The notes: a model not told the origin generated them from the sequence alone. Counted from the first letter of the stretch, positions 1 through 7,675 are shown. The stretch is DNA of 37,070 nucleotides from JAAYZQ01 sp034428935 (GCA_034428935.1 DAOUHB010000108.1:1-37070), one strand, 5' to 3'. Made by a program: numbers and translations.

Positions 1-212
1 TCCTGGTGGTGGCCAAGGGCGAGGTGACGCGCATGCAGGCGGCCTACATCGGCGAGGGGCAGGTACGGGAGCTGGTGGCGGGGCTGCGCGCCGGGACGTC
101 GTCGCGGCCGCGGCTGGCGGCCACGGGCACGGGCGGGGCCGAGGGGACGAGCCGGGGCGGGAACGGCGACCGCCTGGCGGCCCTGCGGGCCCGGCTCAAG
201 ATTGCGCGCTAG
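1..212 (+). CDS. C-terminal fragment of a probable FtsK/SpoIIIE-like DNA translocase (cut by window start)
   Basis: The reading frame is open from the window edge (first complete codon at base 3) to a TAG at 210-212, so only the last ~69 residues are visible. The segment VTRMQAAYIGEGQVRELV resembles the end of the FtsK/SpoIIIE motor domain, where an Arg-x-Gln-x-Ala-Tyr/Phe-Val strand is followed by a helix beginning with acidic residues and ending in Leu-Val. The rest is a Gly/Arg/Thr-rich low-complexity tail ending LRARLKIAR. The ATPase core, which would prove the assignment, lies outside the window. The following two small genes are on the same strand after a 150-nt gap, so they may or may not share its transcript. 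Family assignment is by eye on a short segment and is tentative. Confidence 0.45.
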   Translation, partial: LVVAKGEVTRMQAAYIGEGQVRELVAGLRAGTSSRPRLAATGTGGAEGTSRGGNGDRLAALRARLKIAR

Positions 213-262
213 CGGGAGAAGGGAACAATTCTGGCTAGTAGTAACGACTTCAGTGGTTTTGG

Positions 263-348
263 ACGGCTGCAGCCGTTACTGCGAACCGTCACCGATGACC
301 TGTTGGGAGACGAGTAGAGAGTCATCGCCGCGCATTTGTGTCGCGGCG
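263..348 (+). other. Two inverted repeats in the leader of the small membrane protein gene
   Basis: A perfect 14-bp palindrome, ACGGCTGCAGCCGT, lies at 263-276. A hairpin with 7-bp arms CGCCGCG (326-332) and CGCGGCG (342-348) and a 9-nt loop ends two bases before the GGAGG ribosome-binding site at 351-355. The hairpin could help terminate the upstream gene or tune access to the ribosome-binding site. No T-run follows either repeat. Confidence 0.4.
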
Positions 349-362
349 CTGGAGGTTGGAGC

Positions 363-773
363 ATGGATCGGGAAGAGAGAGGGATGGACCTGGGCCAGGA
401 CGGCCTGGGATTGAAGCACATCGTGATCATCGTCGGGCTGGCCTTTGCCATCACCCTGGCGGTCATGATCGGCAAGCGCATGAGCGCCGAAGCCATGGCC
501 GTGGTGGTGGGGATCGCGTGCGGCATCCTGGCCTCGGTGCCGGCGTCGCTGCTGTTGCTCCTGGTCCTGGGACGCGAGCGCCGAGGGGGCGAGGACCGCC
601 GTGAGGCGGGGGCGCAGGCCTATCCGCCGGTGGTCATCGTCCAGGGGGGAGCGCCCCAGGCGCTGCCGCCGGGCATGCCCGGCTACTGGCCCCAGGCCGC
701 GCCGCCCATGCGGCGCGAGTTCCAGTTGGTGGATGCCCAGCACGAGCTATCGGATCCCGAAGCCTGGCGCTGA
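363..773 (+). CDS. Small two-helix membrane protein of unknown function
   Basis: I do not recognise a family. The 136-residue product starts with a charged, acidic stretch (MDREERGMDLGQ) and has two hydrophobic helices at about residues 20-38 and 47-67, with a short loop (GKRMSAEA) between them. A cytosolic or extracellular tail follows that is rich in Pro, Gly and Gln (PPGMPGYWPQAAPP). The start at 363 is chosen because GGAGG at 351-355 sits 7 nt upstream; an in-frame upstream start at 336 lacks a good site. The stop is 16 nt before the next gene, which has its own GGAGAGGGG site, so the two are probably co-transcribed. A structural or membrane-partner role is possible but not shown. Confidence 0.7.
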   Translation: MDREERGMDLGQDGLGLKHIVIIVGLAFAITLAVMIGKRMSAEAMAVVVGIACGILASVPASLLLLLVLGRERRGGEDRREAGAQAYPPVVIVQGGAPQALPPGMPGYWPQAAPPMRREFQLVDAQHELSDPEAWR

Positions 774-789
774 AGATAAGGAGAGGGGA

Positions 790-1095
790 ATGGCCTGGAA
801 GTTTTACGACGAAGCGATCGACGTGATGCAGCACCGCTGGCGCTACTTTCCGGCGGTCTTTGGCTGGCGCGGGCGCCGCTACCACGTGGACGCCGTGGAG
901 CGCACCTGGGTGGTGCCGGCCCGGAGATGGAGGCGGCGCGACCGGAGGTTCTTCCAGGCTCGCTGTCCCGAAGGCATCTTTGAGATCTACCAGGACCTGA
1001 AGGCGGGCACGTGGCACCTGCGGCGCGCCCGCGCGCAGCCGGCGGGGGTGGGGCTGCGGGTGCTCCGGCCCGCCCCACAGCGCTGGCGCTTCTGA
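790..1095 (+). CDS. DUF6504-like small protein
   Basis: The 101-residue product contains FGWRGRRYHVDAVERTWVV, then a paired basic/aromatic stretch (RRWRRRDRRFF) and GIFEIYQDLKAGTWHLRR. This alternation of W-R-G-R-R-Y, W-V-V, a Tyr-rich strand and a closing W-x-L-x-R strand is what I know from DUF6504 proteins, small beta-rich basic proteins often found with DNA-repair genes. Molecular function of the family is not established. The start has a strong GGAGAGGGG site directly upstream. The gene ends 40 nt before the convergent holA stop, with no obvious terminator between. The high Arg content would fit nucleic-acid binding, but that is inference. Confidence 0.6.
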   Translation: MAWKFYDEAIDVMQHRWRYFPAVFGWRGRRYHVDAVERTWVVPARRWRRRDRRFFQARCPEGIFEIYQDLKAGTWHLRRARAQPAGVGLRVLRPAPQRWRF

Positions 1096-1135
1096 CGGAG
1101 GCCGGCGGAGAGGGACAGCCGGACGGGCCGGTGCG

Positions 1136-2161
1136 TCAGGCGCGCGTCAGGCCCACGACGAGCATGTCGAGGGCCAGGACCGGGTCTGACTTGCCGCTCT
1201 TGATGGCCCAGTCGGTCTGCACGACGCGCTCGTGGGCCGCCTCCAACTGGGCCAGCTCGAAATTCCGTGCCTGTGACAGTCCCTTTTGCACCACGAAGGG
1301 GTGCAGCCTGAGCCGGCGGGCCATCTCGCGGGGATCGCTCTCGTCCTCAGAGACCTCGCGCAACTGGATCAGGATGCGGATCTGCCGGGCCAGCATGGCC
1401 AGCAGCCTGAGGGGCGGCTCTCCCTCGTCTATCAGGCGGTGCAGCAGGCGCAGGGCGCGGCCCGTCTCGCGGCGCCCGACACAGTCCACCAGGTCAAAGA
1501 CGCTGGCCTCGCGGGCGTGGCTCACCAGGAGTTGCACGTCCTCGGTGGTCACCATGCGGTCGCCGGCGTAGAGGAGCAGCTTCTCGATCTCGATGTCCAG
1601 CAGCCGCAGGTCGGGCCCGATGAGGGTGGCGAGCATGGCCGTCGCCTCGCTGCTGAGCTGTCCCTGGCCCTGGCCGATGGACCGCGCTCGTTGCTGGATC
1701 CAGCCCGGAAGCTCGCGGTCGCCGGGCAGCTTGAAGTGCTCGACGAACCCCTTGTCCTGCTCGCGGGCCAACTCCAGGATGGGATGGTTGGGGCGCAGGG
1801 ATTGATTCTCGACAAAGATGAGCCGGGTGGTGGGCGCCAGGCGCGGCAGGTAGTCCGCCAGCTCTTGCAGGTAGCGGCGCCTCCAATCCTGCTCCTCCTT
1901 CTGCGGCGCGTCCTCTTCCTGGCCGCGGTCGCCGGGCGCCAGGCGGGAGAGCAGGCCGTGGACGATGACCAGGCGACGGTCGGCCAGGAAGGAGATCGCA
2001 TCGCAGACGTGGCGCAATTCCCCCAGGGACAGGCGGCTGCCTTCGAGGATGCTGGTGTTCAGGTCGGCCATGGCCGCGTCGCCGCCTGCCAGCCGGCGGC
2101 GCAGCCCCGCCAATTTCTCCTGGAGACTGAACTGGTTCTCCCCATGGAAGACGTAAAACAC
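1136..2161 (-). CDS. holA: DNA polymerase III subunit delta
   Basis: This is the clamp-loader delta subunit, which opens the beta sliding clamp during replication. The 341-residue length is normal for the family. The N-terminus MFYVFHGENQFSLQEKLAGL matches the usual opening of HolA (hydrophobic strand, then F-H/Y-G-E). It is followed by FLADRRLVIVHGLL, RLIFVENQSL and the central helical region IGPDLRLLDIEIEKLLLYAG, which carries the family's D-L-x-x-L-x-x-E-I-E-K-L signature. The C-terminal collar domain (residues ~210-341) includes DLVDCVGRRETGRALRLLHRLIDEGEPPLRLLAML. The start is GTG at 2161, and its G is also the last base of the upstream gene's TAG stop, so translation is probably coupled to the DUF6391 gene. 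No separate promoter is visible. Confidence 0.93.
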   Translation of the reverse strand: MFYVFHGENQFSLQEKLAGLRRRLAGGDAAMADLNTSILEGSRLSLGELRHVCDAISFLADRRLVIVHGLLSRLAPGDRGQEEDAPQKEEQDWRRRYLQELADYLPRLAPTTRLIFVENQSLRPNHPILELAREQDKGFVEHFKLPGDRELPGWIQQRARSIGQGQGQLSSEATAMLATLIGPDLRLLDIEIEKLLLYAGDRMVTTEDVQLLVSHAREASVFDLVDCVGRRETGRALRLLHRLIDEGEPPLRLLAMLARQIRILIQLREVSEDESDPREMARRLRLHPFVVQKGLSQARNFELAQLEAAHERVVQTDWAIKSGKSDPVLALDMLVVGLTRA

Positions 2162-2655
2162 TAGCCCCGGCCCGTGACCACCTTGTGGCTGATAAAGTTG
2201 CCCCGCTCTTCGCGGGTGATGGATTCCACGTGCAGGCCGTCGACGTGAGGCGAGGTGGTGATGTCTTCCTGCACGCGGTGGGCCACCGGCTGGGCGATGA
2301 GGGCGGCGATTGTGGCGGCCATCAGGGCCGCCGGCAGCCGGTCGAAGCGCGAGCGGGTGCGGCCCAGGCTGGTGCCAAAGGCGGCAGTGCCCGCCATGAG
2401 GCTGGTGACGGCCAGGTTTGTCCCGCAGCGCGGGTGGACGGCCAGGTGCGCCTCGCCGCGCTGCAGGCGGGCGAGGGCCTCACTGGTGGCGTTGGCCAAC
2501 TCTTGCGTATCGACCTGGCCATAGATCATGAACCCCCTGGCCGTACTCCGGCCCATCAACTGCAAATATGGATTGCGCCAGCTCAACACGTGCATGGTAG
2601 CATGCTCCAGCGCGTGGTTCTGGCGAACTGCCCGGATGGCATTCCAGATACTCAT
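2161..2655 (-). CDS. DUF6391 domain-containing membrane protein
   Basis: The 164-residue product opens with AIRAVRQNHALEHATMHVL, whose N-H-A-x-E-H-A-T pattern defines DUF6391, a family of unknown function common in Chloroflexota and cyanobacteria. Other family features are GRSTARGFMIYGQV and HPRCGTNLAVTSL. A hydrophobic region follows (residues ~107-140, LAVTSLMAGTAAFG and LPAALMAATIAALIAQPVA), then a polar tail. The conserved His and Glu residues in the first motif could bind metal, but this is speculation. The start at 2655 has AAAGGGAC upstream and a promoter at 2714-2742; a longer frame upstream lacks family similarity. The stop overlaps the holA start by one base. Confidence 0.8.
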   Translation of the reverse strand: MSIWNAIRAVRQNHALEHATMHVLSWRNPYLQLMGRSTARGFMIYGQVDTQELANATSEALARLQRGEAHLAVHPRCGTNLAVTSLMAGTAAFGTSLGRTRSRFDRLPAALMAATIAALIAQPVAHRVQEDITTSPHVDGLHVESITREERGNFISHKVVTGRG

Positions 2656-2713
2656 AACGTCCCTTTCTACCTTGAATCTCGCGGCTGCGCACGCGTCGCG
2701 CGCCGCGGAGCTG

Positions 2714-2742
2714 ATTATAGCACAGGTTGGGCGGGAAAACAA
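2714..2742 (-). promoter_or_regulatory. Promoter of the DUF6391-holA operon
   Basis: On the minus strand a -35 TTGTTT (2737-2742) and a perfect -10 TATAAT (2714-2719) are separated by 17 bp. The predicted start of transcription is about 2707, which leaves a ~50-nt leader before the ATG at 2655. The promoter begins just downstream of the terminator that closes the hydroxylase operon. Confidence 0.75.
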
Positions 2743-2755
2743 CAGGGGGGTTACT

Positions 2756-2781
2756 TCAAAAAACGCCGCCGGGCCGGCGGC
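2756..2781 (-). terminator. Intrinsic terminator of the molybdenum hydroxylase operon
   Basis: Read on the minus strand, GCCGCC and GGCGGC (2776-2781 and 2765-2770) form a GC stem with a 5-nt loop, followed after one G by a run of six T (2758-2763). A second, stronger GC hairpin lies just before it at 2803-2825: CCGCCCGGCC, a 3-nt loop, then GGCCGGGCGG. Together they follow the FAD subunit gene, which ends at 2872. Confidence 0.75.
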
Positions 2782-2871
2782 ACGATCCCATCCGGAAACA
2801 GACCGCCCGGCCATCGGCCGGGCGGGAGCAGGGGAGCAGGCGTGGCCCGGTGGCTGCGGGCCCAACCGCGC

Positions 2872-3837
2872 CTAGCGCAGGCGGCGCAGCGCCTCGGCTA
2901 CCACGCCGCGGACCAGGTCCAGTTTGTAGGCATTGCGCGACAGGGGGTGCAAGCCCACCGTCGCGGCTCCGGCGGCGCGGGCGATGGCCGCGTCGTCCAG
3001 GCTGCGACCCACCAGCGCCTCCTCCGCGTCCGACGCCCGCCACGGCACGGGCGCCACGCCGCCCAGCACCAGGCGGGCGGCGGCCACGACCGGCCCCTGG
3101 AACGCCACCTGCGCCGCAGCACTCACCAGGGCAAAATCCCACACCGCCCGCTCGGCGGCCTTGACGTAGGTGCCGCGCGCGCTGCTGGCCGGAGGCGGGA
3201 TGGCCACGTCGACGATCAGCTCGTCCAGGGCCAGGGCCGTCTCGCTCCACGCCTCCTGGCGCGGCATGTGAAGAAAGTCGGCCATGGGGATGGTCCGCTG
3301 CCCCCGGGGCCCGGCGACCACCACGCTGGCGTCCAGGGCCACCAGGGCGTGGGCCGGGTCGGAGGGGTGGACGATGTGGCACGGCCCGGTGCTGGCCAGG
3401 GCATGGCGCTCGTTATGCCCGTCGGCGGCCAGGCAGCGCTCGCCGCCCTTCAGCCAGCAGTGGACGAGGGGGTCGCGAAAGTACCAGCACCGCGGGCGCT
3501 GCACCAGGTTTCCGCCCAGGGTCGCCCGGTTGCGAAGCTGGGGCGACGCGGCCGCGCCGGCGGCCTGGGCCAGCACGGAGCGCTCGTGGCCCACCTGCCC
3601 CTCGCTCGCCAGGCGCGCCAGGGTGACCAGGGCGCCCAGGTGCCAGCCATCGGCGCGGCGCTCGATGCCGGCCAGGCCCGGGATCGTCTTCAGATCGACC
3701 ACCCGCTCCGGTGTGGCCAGGCCGCCCTTGATCAGGCGCAGCAGCTCGGTGCCGCCGGCCAGGGGGCGGCAGGCGGCGCCCAGGGCGCCGGTCACCTCGT
3801 CGACCGTCGTGCCGTGGGCGTAGGCAAAAGGTTTCAT
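2872..3837 (-). CDS. Molybdenum hydroxylase FAD-binding subunit, PaoB/YagS-like, probably with a 4Fe-4S cluster
   Basis: This subunit passes electrons from the Mo/2Fe-2S subunits to FAD and then to the final acceptor. The 321-residue length is normal. The FAD motifs are AGGTELLRLIKGG (N-terminal P-loop-like turn) and RNRATLGGNLVQ. Directly after it comes RCWYFRDPLVHC, then GGERC and STGPC, giving a C-x9-C-x7-C pattern plus a fourth Cys. Simple xanthine dehydrogenase FAD subunits lack this arrangement. The E. coli periplasmic aldehyde oxidoreductase subunit PaoB has it and uses it to hold an extra 4Fe-4S cluster. The C-terminal CO-dehydrogenase-flavoprotein domain ends with SRNAYKLDLVRGVV. The ATG at 3837 overlaps the TGA of the large subunit (ATGA), so the two are translationally coupled. 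The actual substrate cannot be read from the sequence. Confidence 0.85.
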   Translation of the reverse strand: MKPFAYAHGTTVDEVTGALGAACRPLAGGTELLRLIKGGLATPERVVDLKTIPGLAGIERRADGWHLGALVTLARLASEGQVGHERSVLAQAAGAAASPQLRNRATLGGNLVQRPRCWYFRDPLVHCWLKGGERCLAADGHNERHALASTGPCHIVHPSDPAHALVALDASVVVAGPRGQRTIPMADFLHMPRQEAWSETALALDELIVDVAIPPPASSARGTYVKAAERAVWDFALVSAAAQVAFQGPVVAAARLVLGGVAPVPWRASDAEEALVGRSLDDAAIARAAGAATVGLHPLSRNAYKLDLVRGVVAEALRRLR

Positions 3838-6179
3838 CGTCGCTCTCCCTCCTCCACGCTGCCCTCGGCGGCCCGCAGGCCGTCCAGCACCCGCCGCCGG
3901 GTGAGGGGAAAATCGGTCAGGCGCACGCCGGTGGCGTCGCACACGGCGTTGGCGATGGCCGGGGCGGTGGGGATGATGGGCGGCTCGCCCAGGCCCTTGG
4001 CGCCGATGGTGTTGAGCCGTGGGTCCGGCAGATCCACAAAGCCGGCCTCCATGTGCGGCACGTCCATGATCGTCGGCAGGTAGTAGTGCTCCAGGTTGGG
4101 GTTCAGGTCCAGGCCGAGCTGGCCGTCCAGGACCCGCTCCTCGAGGGTCGCATAGCTGGTGCCCTGCACGATGCCGCCGTAGGCCTGGCTGGTCGCCGTC
4201 AGCGGGTTGATGATCCGCCCCACGTCGTGGACGGCCACAACCCGACGCACGCGCACCTCCCCGGTCTCGACGTTGACCTCCACCTCGGCGAACTGGGCGC
4301 CAAAGGTGTTGGTCTTCAGGCCCTCCGGGTTCGGTCCCCGGGCGCCGTCGCCGACGAGGGTATAGCCACCCAGCTTGCGGGCCACGTCGGAAAAGGGCAG
4401 GCGCAGCGCCGGATCGGCGCGGTCGACGATGGCGCCGTCGCGCACCTCGAGCTGGTCGGCGCCGGTCCCTGGCCGGTCGAGCATCTGCGCCGCCAGGTCG
4501 AGCAGTTGGCGCTTGCAGTCGCGGGCCGCGGCCCGCACCGCCGGCCCGGCCGAGGGCAGCGTCTGGCTGCCCGAGCTGGTGGGGCCGTAGGGCGTGGGCA
4601 GCGTGTCGCCGACCACCACCCGCACGGCCCCCACATCGACGCCCAGCTCCTCGGCCGCGATCTGGGCCAGGACCGTCCGGGTGCCCGTGCCGATGTCCTG
4701 CACGCCGGCCAGCACCTCCACGCTGCCGTCGCGCAGCAGCTTGACGATGGCCCGCGCCGGCGGTCCGCCGCCCCCGCCCCAGATCTGGCTGGCCATGCCC
4801 CAGCCGCGGCGCCACGGGCTGCCGGGGCCGGCCGCGCGCGGCGCCTCGCACCGCTGCCGCCAGCCAAACCGATCCGAGCCCTGCTCGTAGGCGGCGCGCA
4901 GGCCCTTGGTCGTGTACGGGGTGCCGCCCTGGGGATGGGTCTCGGCATAGTTCTTGAGCCGCAGATCCAGCGGGTCGAGGCCGAGCCTGGCGGCCAGGTC
5001 GTCCATGGCGCACTCCAGGGACAGGCTGCCCTCCACGTAGCCCGGGGCGCGAAAGGCCCGCGCCTCGTCGGTGTTGGCCCGCACGTTCCAGACGACGGCG
5101 CGCACGTTGGGGCAGGCGTACAGGGTCCGCGTCGGGCCGGTGGTCGAGAAGCCGTCGTCGCCGTGGGCGCCCATGTGCGACCACGCCTCGTGCTCGATGC
5201 AGGTCAGCGTCCCGTCGGCGCGAGCGCCAAGGCGGATGCGCTGCCGGGTGGCCGGCCGGTAGCCGCCCACGAGCTGCTCCTCGCGCCGGTCGAGGATCAG
5301 GCGCACGGGCCGGCCCGTGGCCCGGGCGGCCTGGGCCGCCAGGATGGTGTGCGTGCCCGGCGACTGCTTGGCGCCAAAGCCGCCCCCCATAAAGTCGCAG
5401 ATGACCCGCACCCGGCCCAGCGGCACGCCGAGGGCGCGCGCCACCTGGTTTCGGACGGCAAAGACACCCTGGGTCGACTCCCACAGCGTCAGCTCCTCGC
5501 CCTCCCAGCGGGCGACGCAGCCGTGCGGCTCCAGCGCCGAGTGGACGGCCGCCGCCGTGGTAATCGTCAGGTCGACGGTGACTTCCGCCTCCTGCCAACC
5601 TCGCGCCACGTCGCCCCGCTCGTAGGCGTCCCCCTCGGGGTCGACCAGGTTGCCTGCCTCGTCACGCCGCACGCGCGGCGCGTCGCCGGCCAGGGCCGCT
5701 TCCAGGTCCACGGCAAAGGGCAGCACCTCGTAGTCGACGCGGATGGCCGCCGCGGCGGCCCGGGCCACTTCGAGGCTGCTGGCTACCACCAGGGCCACCT
5801 CAGCCCCCTGGAAGGCGGCCTCCTCGCCGAAAATGGGCCGGTCGCCAAACTCGGCCACGGGCGGCGGCTGCCGGCGGTGCCACACCAGGTGCACCCCGTC
5901 CATCGCGGCGGCCGCGGCGCTGTCCACGGCGCGCACCAGGGCGTGGGCGTGGGGTGAGCGGAGGATAGTGGCGTGCAGCATGCCCGGCAGTCGCACGTCG
6001 GTGGTGTACATCGCCTGGCCGGTGACCCGCGCCGGGCCATCGACCCGAGGAAGGGCCTGCCCGACGACGCGCAGCCTGGCGTCGTCGCCCCACGGCTCCG
6101 GCTGCTCGTCCGGGACAATGACCTCCCGCTCCGACGTCTGGCCCTCGAACTCGATGGTCGTCTTCTTAAGTGTGGGCAT
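3834..6179 (-). CDS. Molybdenum hydroxylase large subunit (xanthine dehydrogenase/aldehyde oxidoreductase family)
   Basis: This catalytic subunit binds molybdopterin cofactor and hydroxylates an aldehyde or N-heterocycle. The 781-residue product has the N-terminal a/b hammerhead domain (VGQALPRVDGPARVTGQAMY), then the Mo-cofactor motifs EPHGCVARWEG, MGGGFGAKQSPGTHT and FRAPGYVEGSLSLECAMD. The catalytic Glu is in GAKGLGEPP (about E732). It lacks the AYRCSFR loop of form I CO dehydrogenase, so CO oxidation is unlikely. The start at 6179 (MPTLKKTTIEF) has GGAGGG upstream and overlaps the end of the 2Fe-2S gene by 14 nt. Together with the PaoB-like FAD subunit, an aldehyde oxidoreductase is the best guess, though purine or other heterocycle substrates remain possible. 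I see no maturation factor (XdhC type) in the window. Confidence 0.9.
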   Translation of the reverse strand: MPTLKKTTIEFEGQTSEREVIVPDEQPEPWGDDARLRVVGQALPRVDGPARVTGQAMYTTDVRLPGMLHATILRSPHAHALVRAVDSAAAAAMDGVHLVWHRRQPPPVAEFGDRPIFGEEAAFQGAEVALVVASSLEVARAAAAAIRVDYEVLPFAVDLEAALAGDAPRVRRDEAGNLVDPEGDAYERGDVARGWQEAEVTVDLTITTAAAVHSALEPHGCVARWEGEELTLWESTQGVFAVRNQVARALGVPLGRVRVICDFMGGGFGAKQSPGTHTILAAQAARATGRPVRLILDRREEQLVGGYRPATRQRIRLGARADGTLTCIEHEAWSHMGAHGDDGFSTTGPTRTLYACPNVRAVVWNVRANTDEARAFRAPGYVEGSLSLECAMDDLAARLGLDPLDLRLKNYAETHPQGGTPYTTKGLRAAYEQGSDRFGWRQRCEAPRAAGPGSPWRRGWGMASQIWGGGGGPPARAIVKLLRDGSVEVLAGVQDIGTGTRTVLAQIAAEELGVDVGAVRVVVGDTLPTPYGPTSSGSQTLPSAGPAVRAAARDCKRQLLDLAAQMLDRPGTGADQLEVRDGAIVDRADPALRLPFSDVARKLGGYTLVGDGARGPNPEGLKTNTFGAQFAEVEVNVETGEVRVRRVVAVHDVGRIINPLTATSQAYGGIVQGTSYATLEERVLDGQLGLDLNPNLEHYYLPTIMDVPHMEAGFVDLPDPRLNTIGAKGLGEPPIIPTAPAIANAVCDATGVRLTDFPLTRRRVLDGLRAAEGSVEEGERR

Positions 6180-6672
6180 TGGCCTGCCCTCCCGCCGCGG
6201 CGCTCCGCACCGCGTCGACGATGCCCTGGTAGGCACCGCAGCGGCACAGGTTGCCCGACATGGCCAGCCGGATCTCGTCTTCCGTGGGGTTGGGCTCCTG
6301 CTCCAGGAGCGCCACGGCGGCGAGCACCTGGCCCGGGGTGCAGTAGCCGCACTGGTAGCCGTCGTGCTCGATAAAGGCCGCCTGCACCGGGTGGAGCGCG
6401 CCGTCCCGGGCCAGCCCCTCGACGGTTCGCACCTCGCTGCCCTCGCAGTCGATGGCCAGCGTCAGGCAGGCATAGACGGTTTCGCCGTCCAGCAGCACGG
6501 TGCACGCCCCGCAGTTGCCCTCGCCGCAGACGTGTTTGGCCCCCGTCAGCCCCAGCTCGTCGCGCAGCACGTCAAGCAGCGTGCGGTGCGGCTCCACCTG
6601 GACCGTGACCCGCTCCCCGTTCACCCACAGCACAACCGGCACCCGTCCGGGACCCCGAAACGCGAGTGTCAC
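6166..6672 (-). CDS. Molybdenum hydroxylase small 2Fe-2S subunit
   Basis: This is the iron-sulfur electron-transfer subunit of the same enzyme, 168 residues long. The plant-type 2Fe-2S cluster uses C-x4-C-x2-C...C in KHVCGEGNCGACTVLLDG and VYACLTL. The second cluster uses GYQCGYCTPG and GNLCRCGAY. All eight Cys are present. There is no twin-arginine signal at the N-terminus (MTLAFRGPGRVPVVLWVNG), unlike E. coli PaoA, so the enzyme is probably cytoplasmic. The start is GTG at 6672 with TAAGGAGG about 10 nt upstream. It is the first gene of the operon, served by the promoter at 6765-6793. Confidence 0.93.
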   Translation of the reverse strand: MTLAFRGPGRVPVVLWVNGERVTVQVEPHRTLLDVLRDELGLTGAKHVCGEGNCGACTVLLDGETVYACLTLAIDCEGSEVRTVEGLARDGALHPVQAAFIEHDGYQCGYCTPGQVLAAVALLEQEPNPTEDEIRLAMSGNLCRCGAYQGIVDAVRSAAAGGQANAHT

Positions 6673-6693
6673 CTTCCTGCCTCCTTAGTTTGT

Positions 6694-6793
6694 GTTGAAA
6701 AAAGCCGGGCGCAGCACGCGGCGCTACAAGGGGTGCGGCGGTGCACAAGAGAGGAACTCATCGTATCTTACCACATCTCATCGGGGGCGGCAA
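6694..6793 (-). promoter_or_regulatory. Promoter and leader of the molybdenum hydroxylase operon
   Basis: On the minus strand a -35 TTGCCG (6788-6793) lies 17 bp from a -10 TAAGAT (6765-6770), which is preceded by TGG as in an extended -10. Transcription should start near 6758, giving an ~85-nt leader. Within the leader a GC-rich stretch with a short possible stem (GCCG...CGGC) is followed by six T (6703-6708), which is terminator-like. Whether it acts as an attenuator is uncertain because the stem is only about 4 bp. Confidence 0.6.
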
Positions 6794-6819
6794 GCGGCGG
6801 GCGGGCTGCGGGTCGCGCA

Positions 6820-6865
6820 GGATGCTGAGGGGCGTGCTTCCGCGGCTCGATTCTGGTCAGCATCC
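6820..6865. repeat. Perfect 9-bp inverted repeat downstream of the toxin gene
   Basis: GGATGCTGA (6820-6828) and TCAGCATCC (6857-6865) are perfect inverted copies separated by 28 nt. The repeat lies 44 nt beyond the toxin stop codon. Without a T-run it is a weak candidate terminator; it could also be a protein-binding site. Confidence 0.35.
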
Positions 6866-6908
6866 ACTATCCGATCATGGCATGGCCCCTTCGAACAGCG
6901 AGTTTCGG

Positions 6909-7352
6909 TCAAGAATCCGGCATCTGGCTCTCGAAGGCAAAGCGCACCCAGGGAAGATCGACGGCGTTGCACAGCCGTTGGTCGGCCGTCCAGATCTCAC
7001 ACGACAGAGACTCGGCCAGCGCCAGGTAAAAGCTGTCGTACGCAGCGGCGCGGTTCAGCTTTCGTGTCCAGGCAAAGGCCAGGTGCACCTGTGCGGCGTC
7101 GGCGGGAACAAGCTGAATCGCCAACTCGGACACAAGCGGCAGGGAGTCTTCTGCCTCCTCGGCTGTGATGAGACCAAAAAAGGCCGCCTTGCACAGGGCC
7201 GTTGTCATTTCGTACAGCCACAAGTCAGGGGCAACCAACTCGTAGCCTTCCAGCAGCCACTGTTCCATTCGCGCCCGGAGCACATCGCGGCGCGGATCGG
7301 GCAAGATCAACCGGATGGCCAGGCTGGCATCAACTACCAAGGATTTGGGCAT
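6909..7352 (-). CDS. PIN-domain ribonuclease toxin (VapC family)
   Basis: The 147-residue product is a PIN-domain RNase of the type that, in toxin-antitoxin pairs, cleaves RNA and stops translation until bound by its antitoxin. The four acidic metal-binding residues of the fold are visible: D8 in LVVDASLAIRL, E48 in LWLYEMTTAL, D106 in AAAYDSFYLALAE and D124 in IWTADQRL. Length and layout are normal for VapC. The ATG at 7352 lies inside the end of the antitoxin gene (23-nt overlap), so the toxin is translated only after its antitoxin. The active-site residues look complete, so the toxin is probably functional. The RNA target cannot be inferred. Confidence 0.88.
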   Translation of the reverse strand: MPKSLVVDASLAIRLILPDPRRDVLRARMEQWLLEGYELVAPDLWLYEMTTALCKAAFFGLITAEEAEDSLPLVSELAIQLVPADAAQVHLAFAWTRKLNRAAAYDSFYLALAESLSCEIWTADQRLCNAVDLPWVRFAFESQMPDS

Positions 7353-7656
7353 CGCGTTCGTCCCTGTCGGCCCGCACGGCAGCCAGGAGGGCCTCCACGT
7401 CAATCGGCTCACCGCCACGCCGCGCCAGGATGTCGGCTGCCAGCGCATCGCTCCGTGCGACCCAGGCCTCCCACTTGGTTAGCCTGGCCGTTGCTGTCTC
7501 TTCCTCCAGCCGATGATAGTCCTCCATGCTGACGATGGCCGCTTTGGGCTTGCCCCTGGAGGTTAAGATGATCCTCTCCCCTCCGTAAGCGACGCGGTTT
7601 ACCAGGTCAGAGATGTCCCTCTTTACCTGGCCGATGCTGATGTGCGTATGTGTCAC
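7330..7656 (-). CDS. Phd/YefM-type antitoxin of the PIN toxin
   Basis: The 108-residue product begins THISIGQVKRDISDLVNRVAY and continues GGERIILTSRGKPKAAIVSMEDY. This is the Phd/YefM DNA-binding fold: a first strand and helix, a strand-turn 'I-x-x-T-x-x-G-K-P-x-A-x-I-V', then S-x-x-D/E-Y. The charged C-terminal helices (from about residue 50) should wrap the toxin. The GTG start at 7656 is chosen for the AAAGGGGG site 7 nt upstream and because the fold begins here. Family proteins repress their own operon, and the palindrome over the promoter at 7676-7708 is the obvious binding site. It is somewhat longer than a minimal Phd (usually 80-90 residues) because of the C-terminal extension. Confidence 0.87.
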   Translation of the reverse strand: MTHTHISIGQVKRDISDLVNRVAYGGERIILTSRGKPKAAIVSMEDYHRLEEETATARLTKWEAWVARSDALAADILARRGGEPIDVEALLAAVRADRDERDAQILGS

Positions 7657-7675
7657 CTCACAGCCCCCTTTTCGG

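Noticed and set aside
2185..5957. Long open frames (600-900 codons) running antisense or in other frames over the hydroxylase genes, and similar ones at 13390-15198 and 15789-18281
   Set aside because: They arise from GC-rich codon bias. Their translations are low-complexity Gly/Arg/His/Gln-rich text without family motifs, while the opposite frames carry complete, recognisable proteins.
3834..6179. Form I CO dehydrogenase (CoxL)
   Set aside because: The AYXCSFR active-site loop is not present, and the FAD subunit is of the PaoB/YagS kind.
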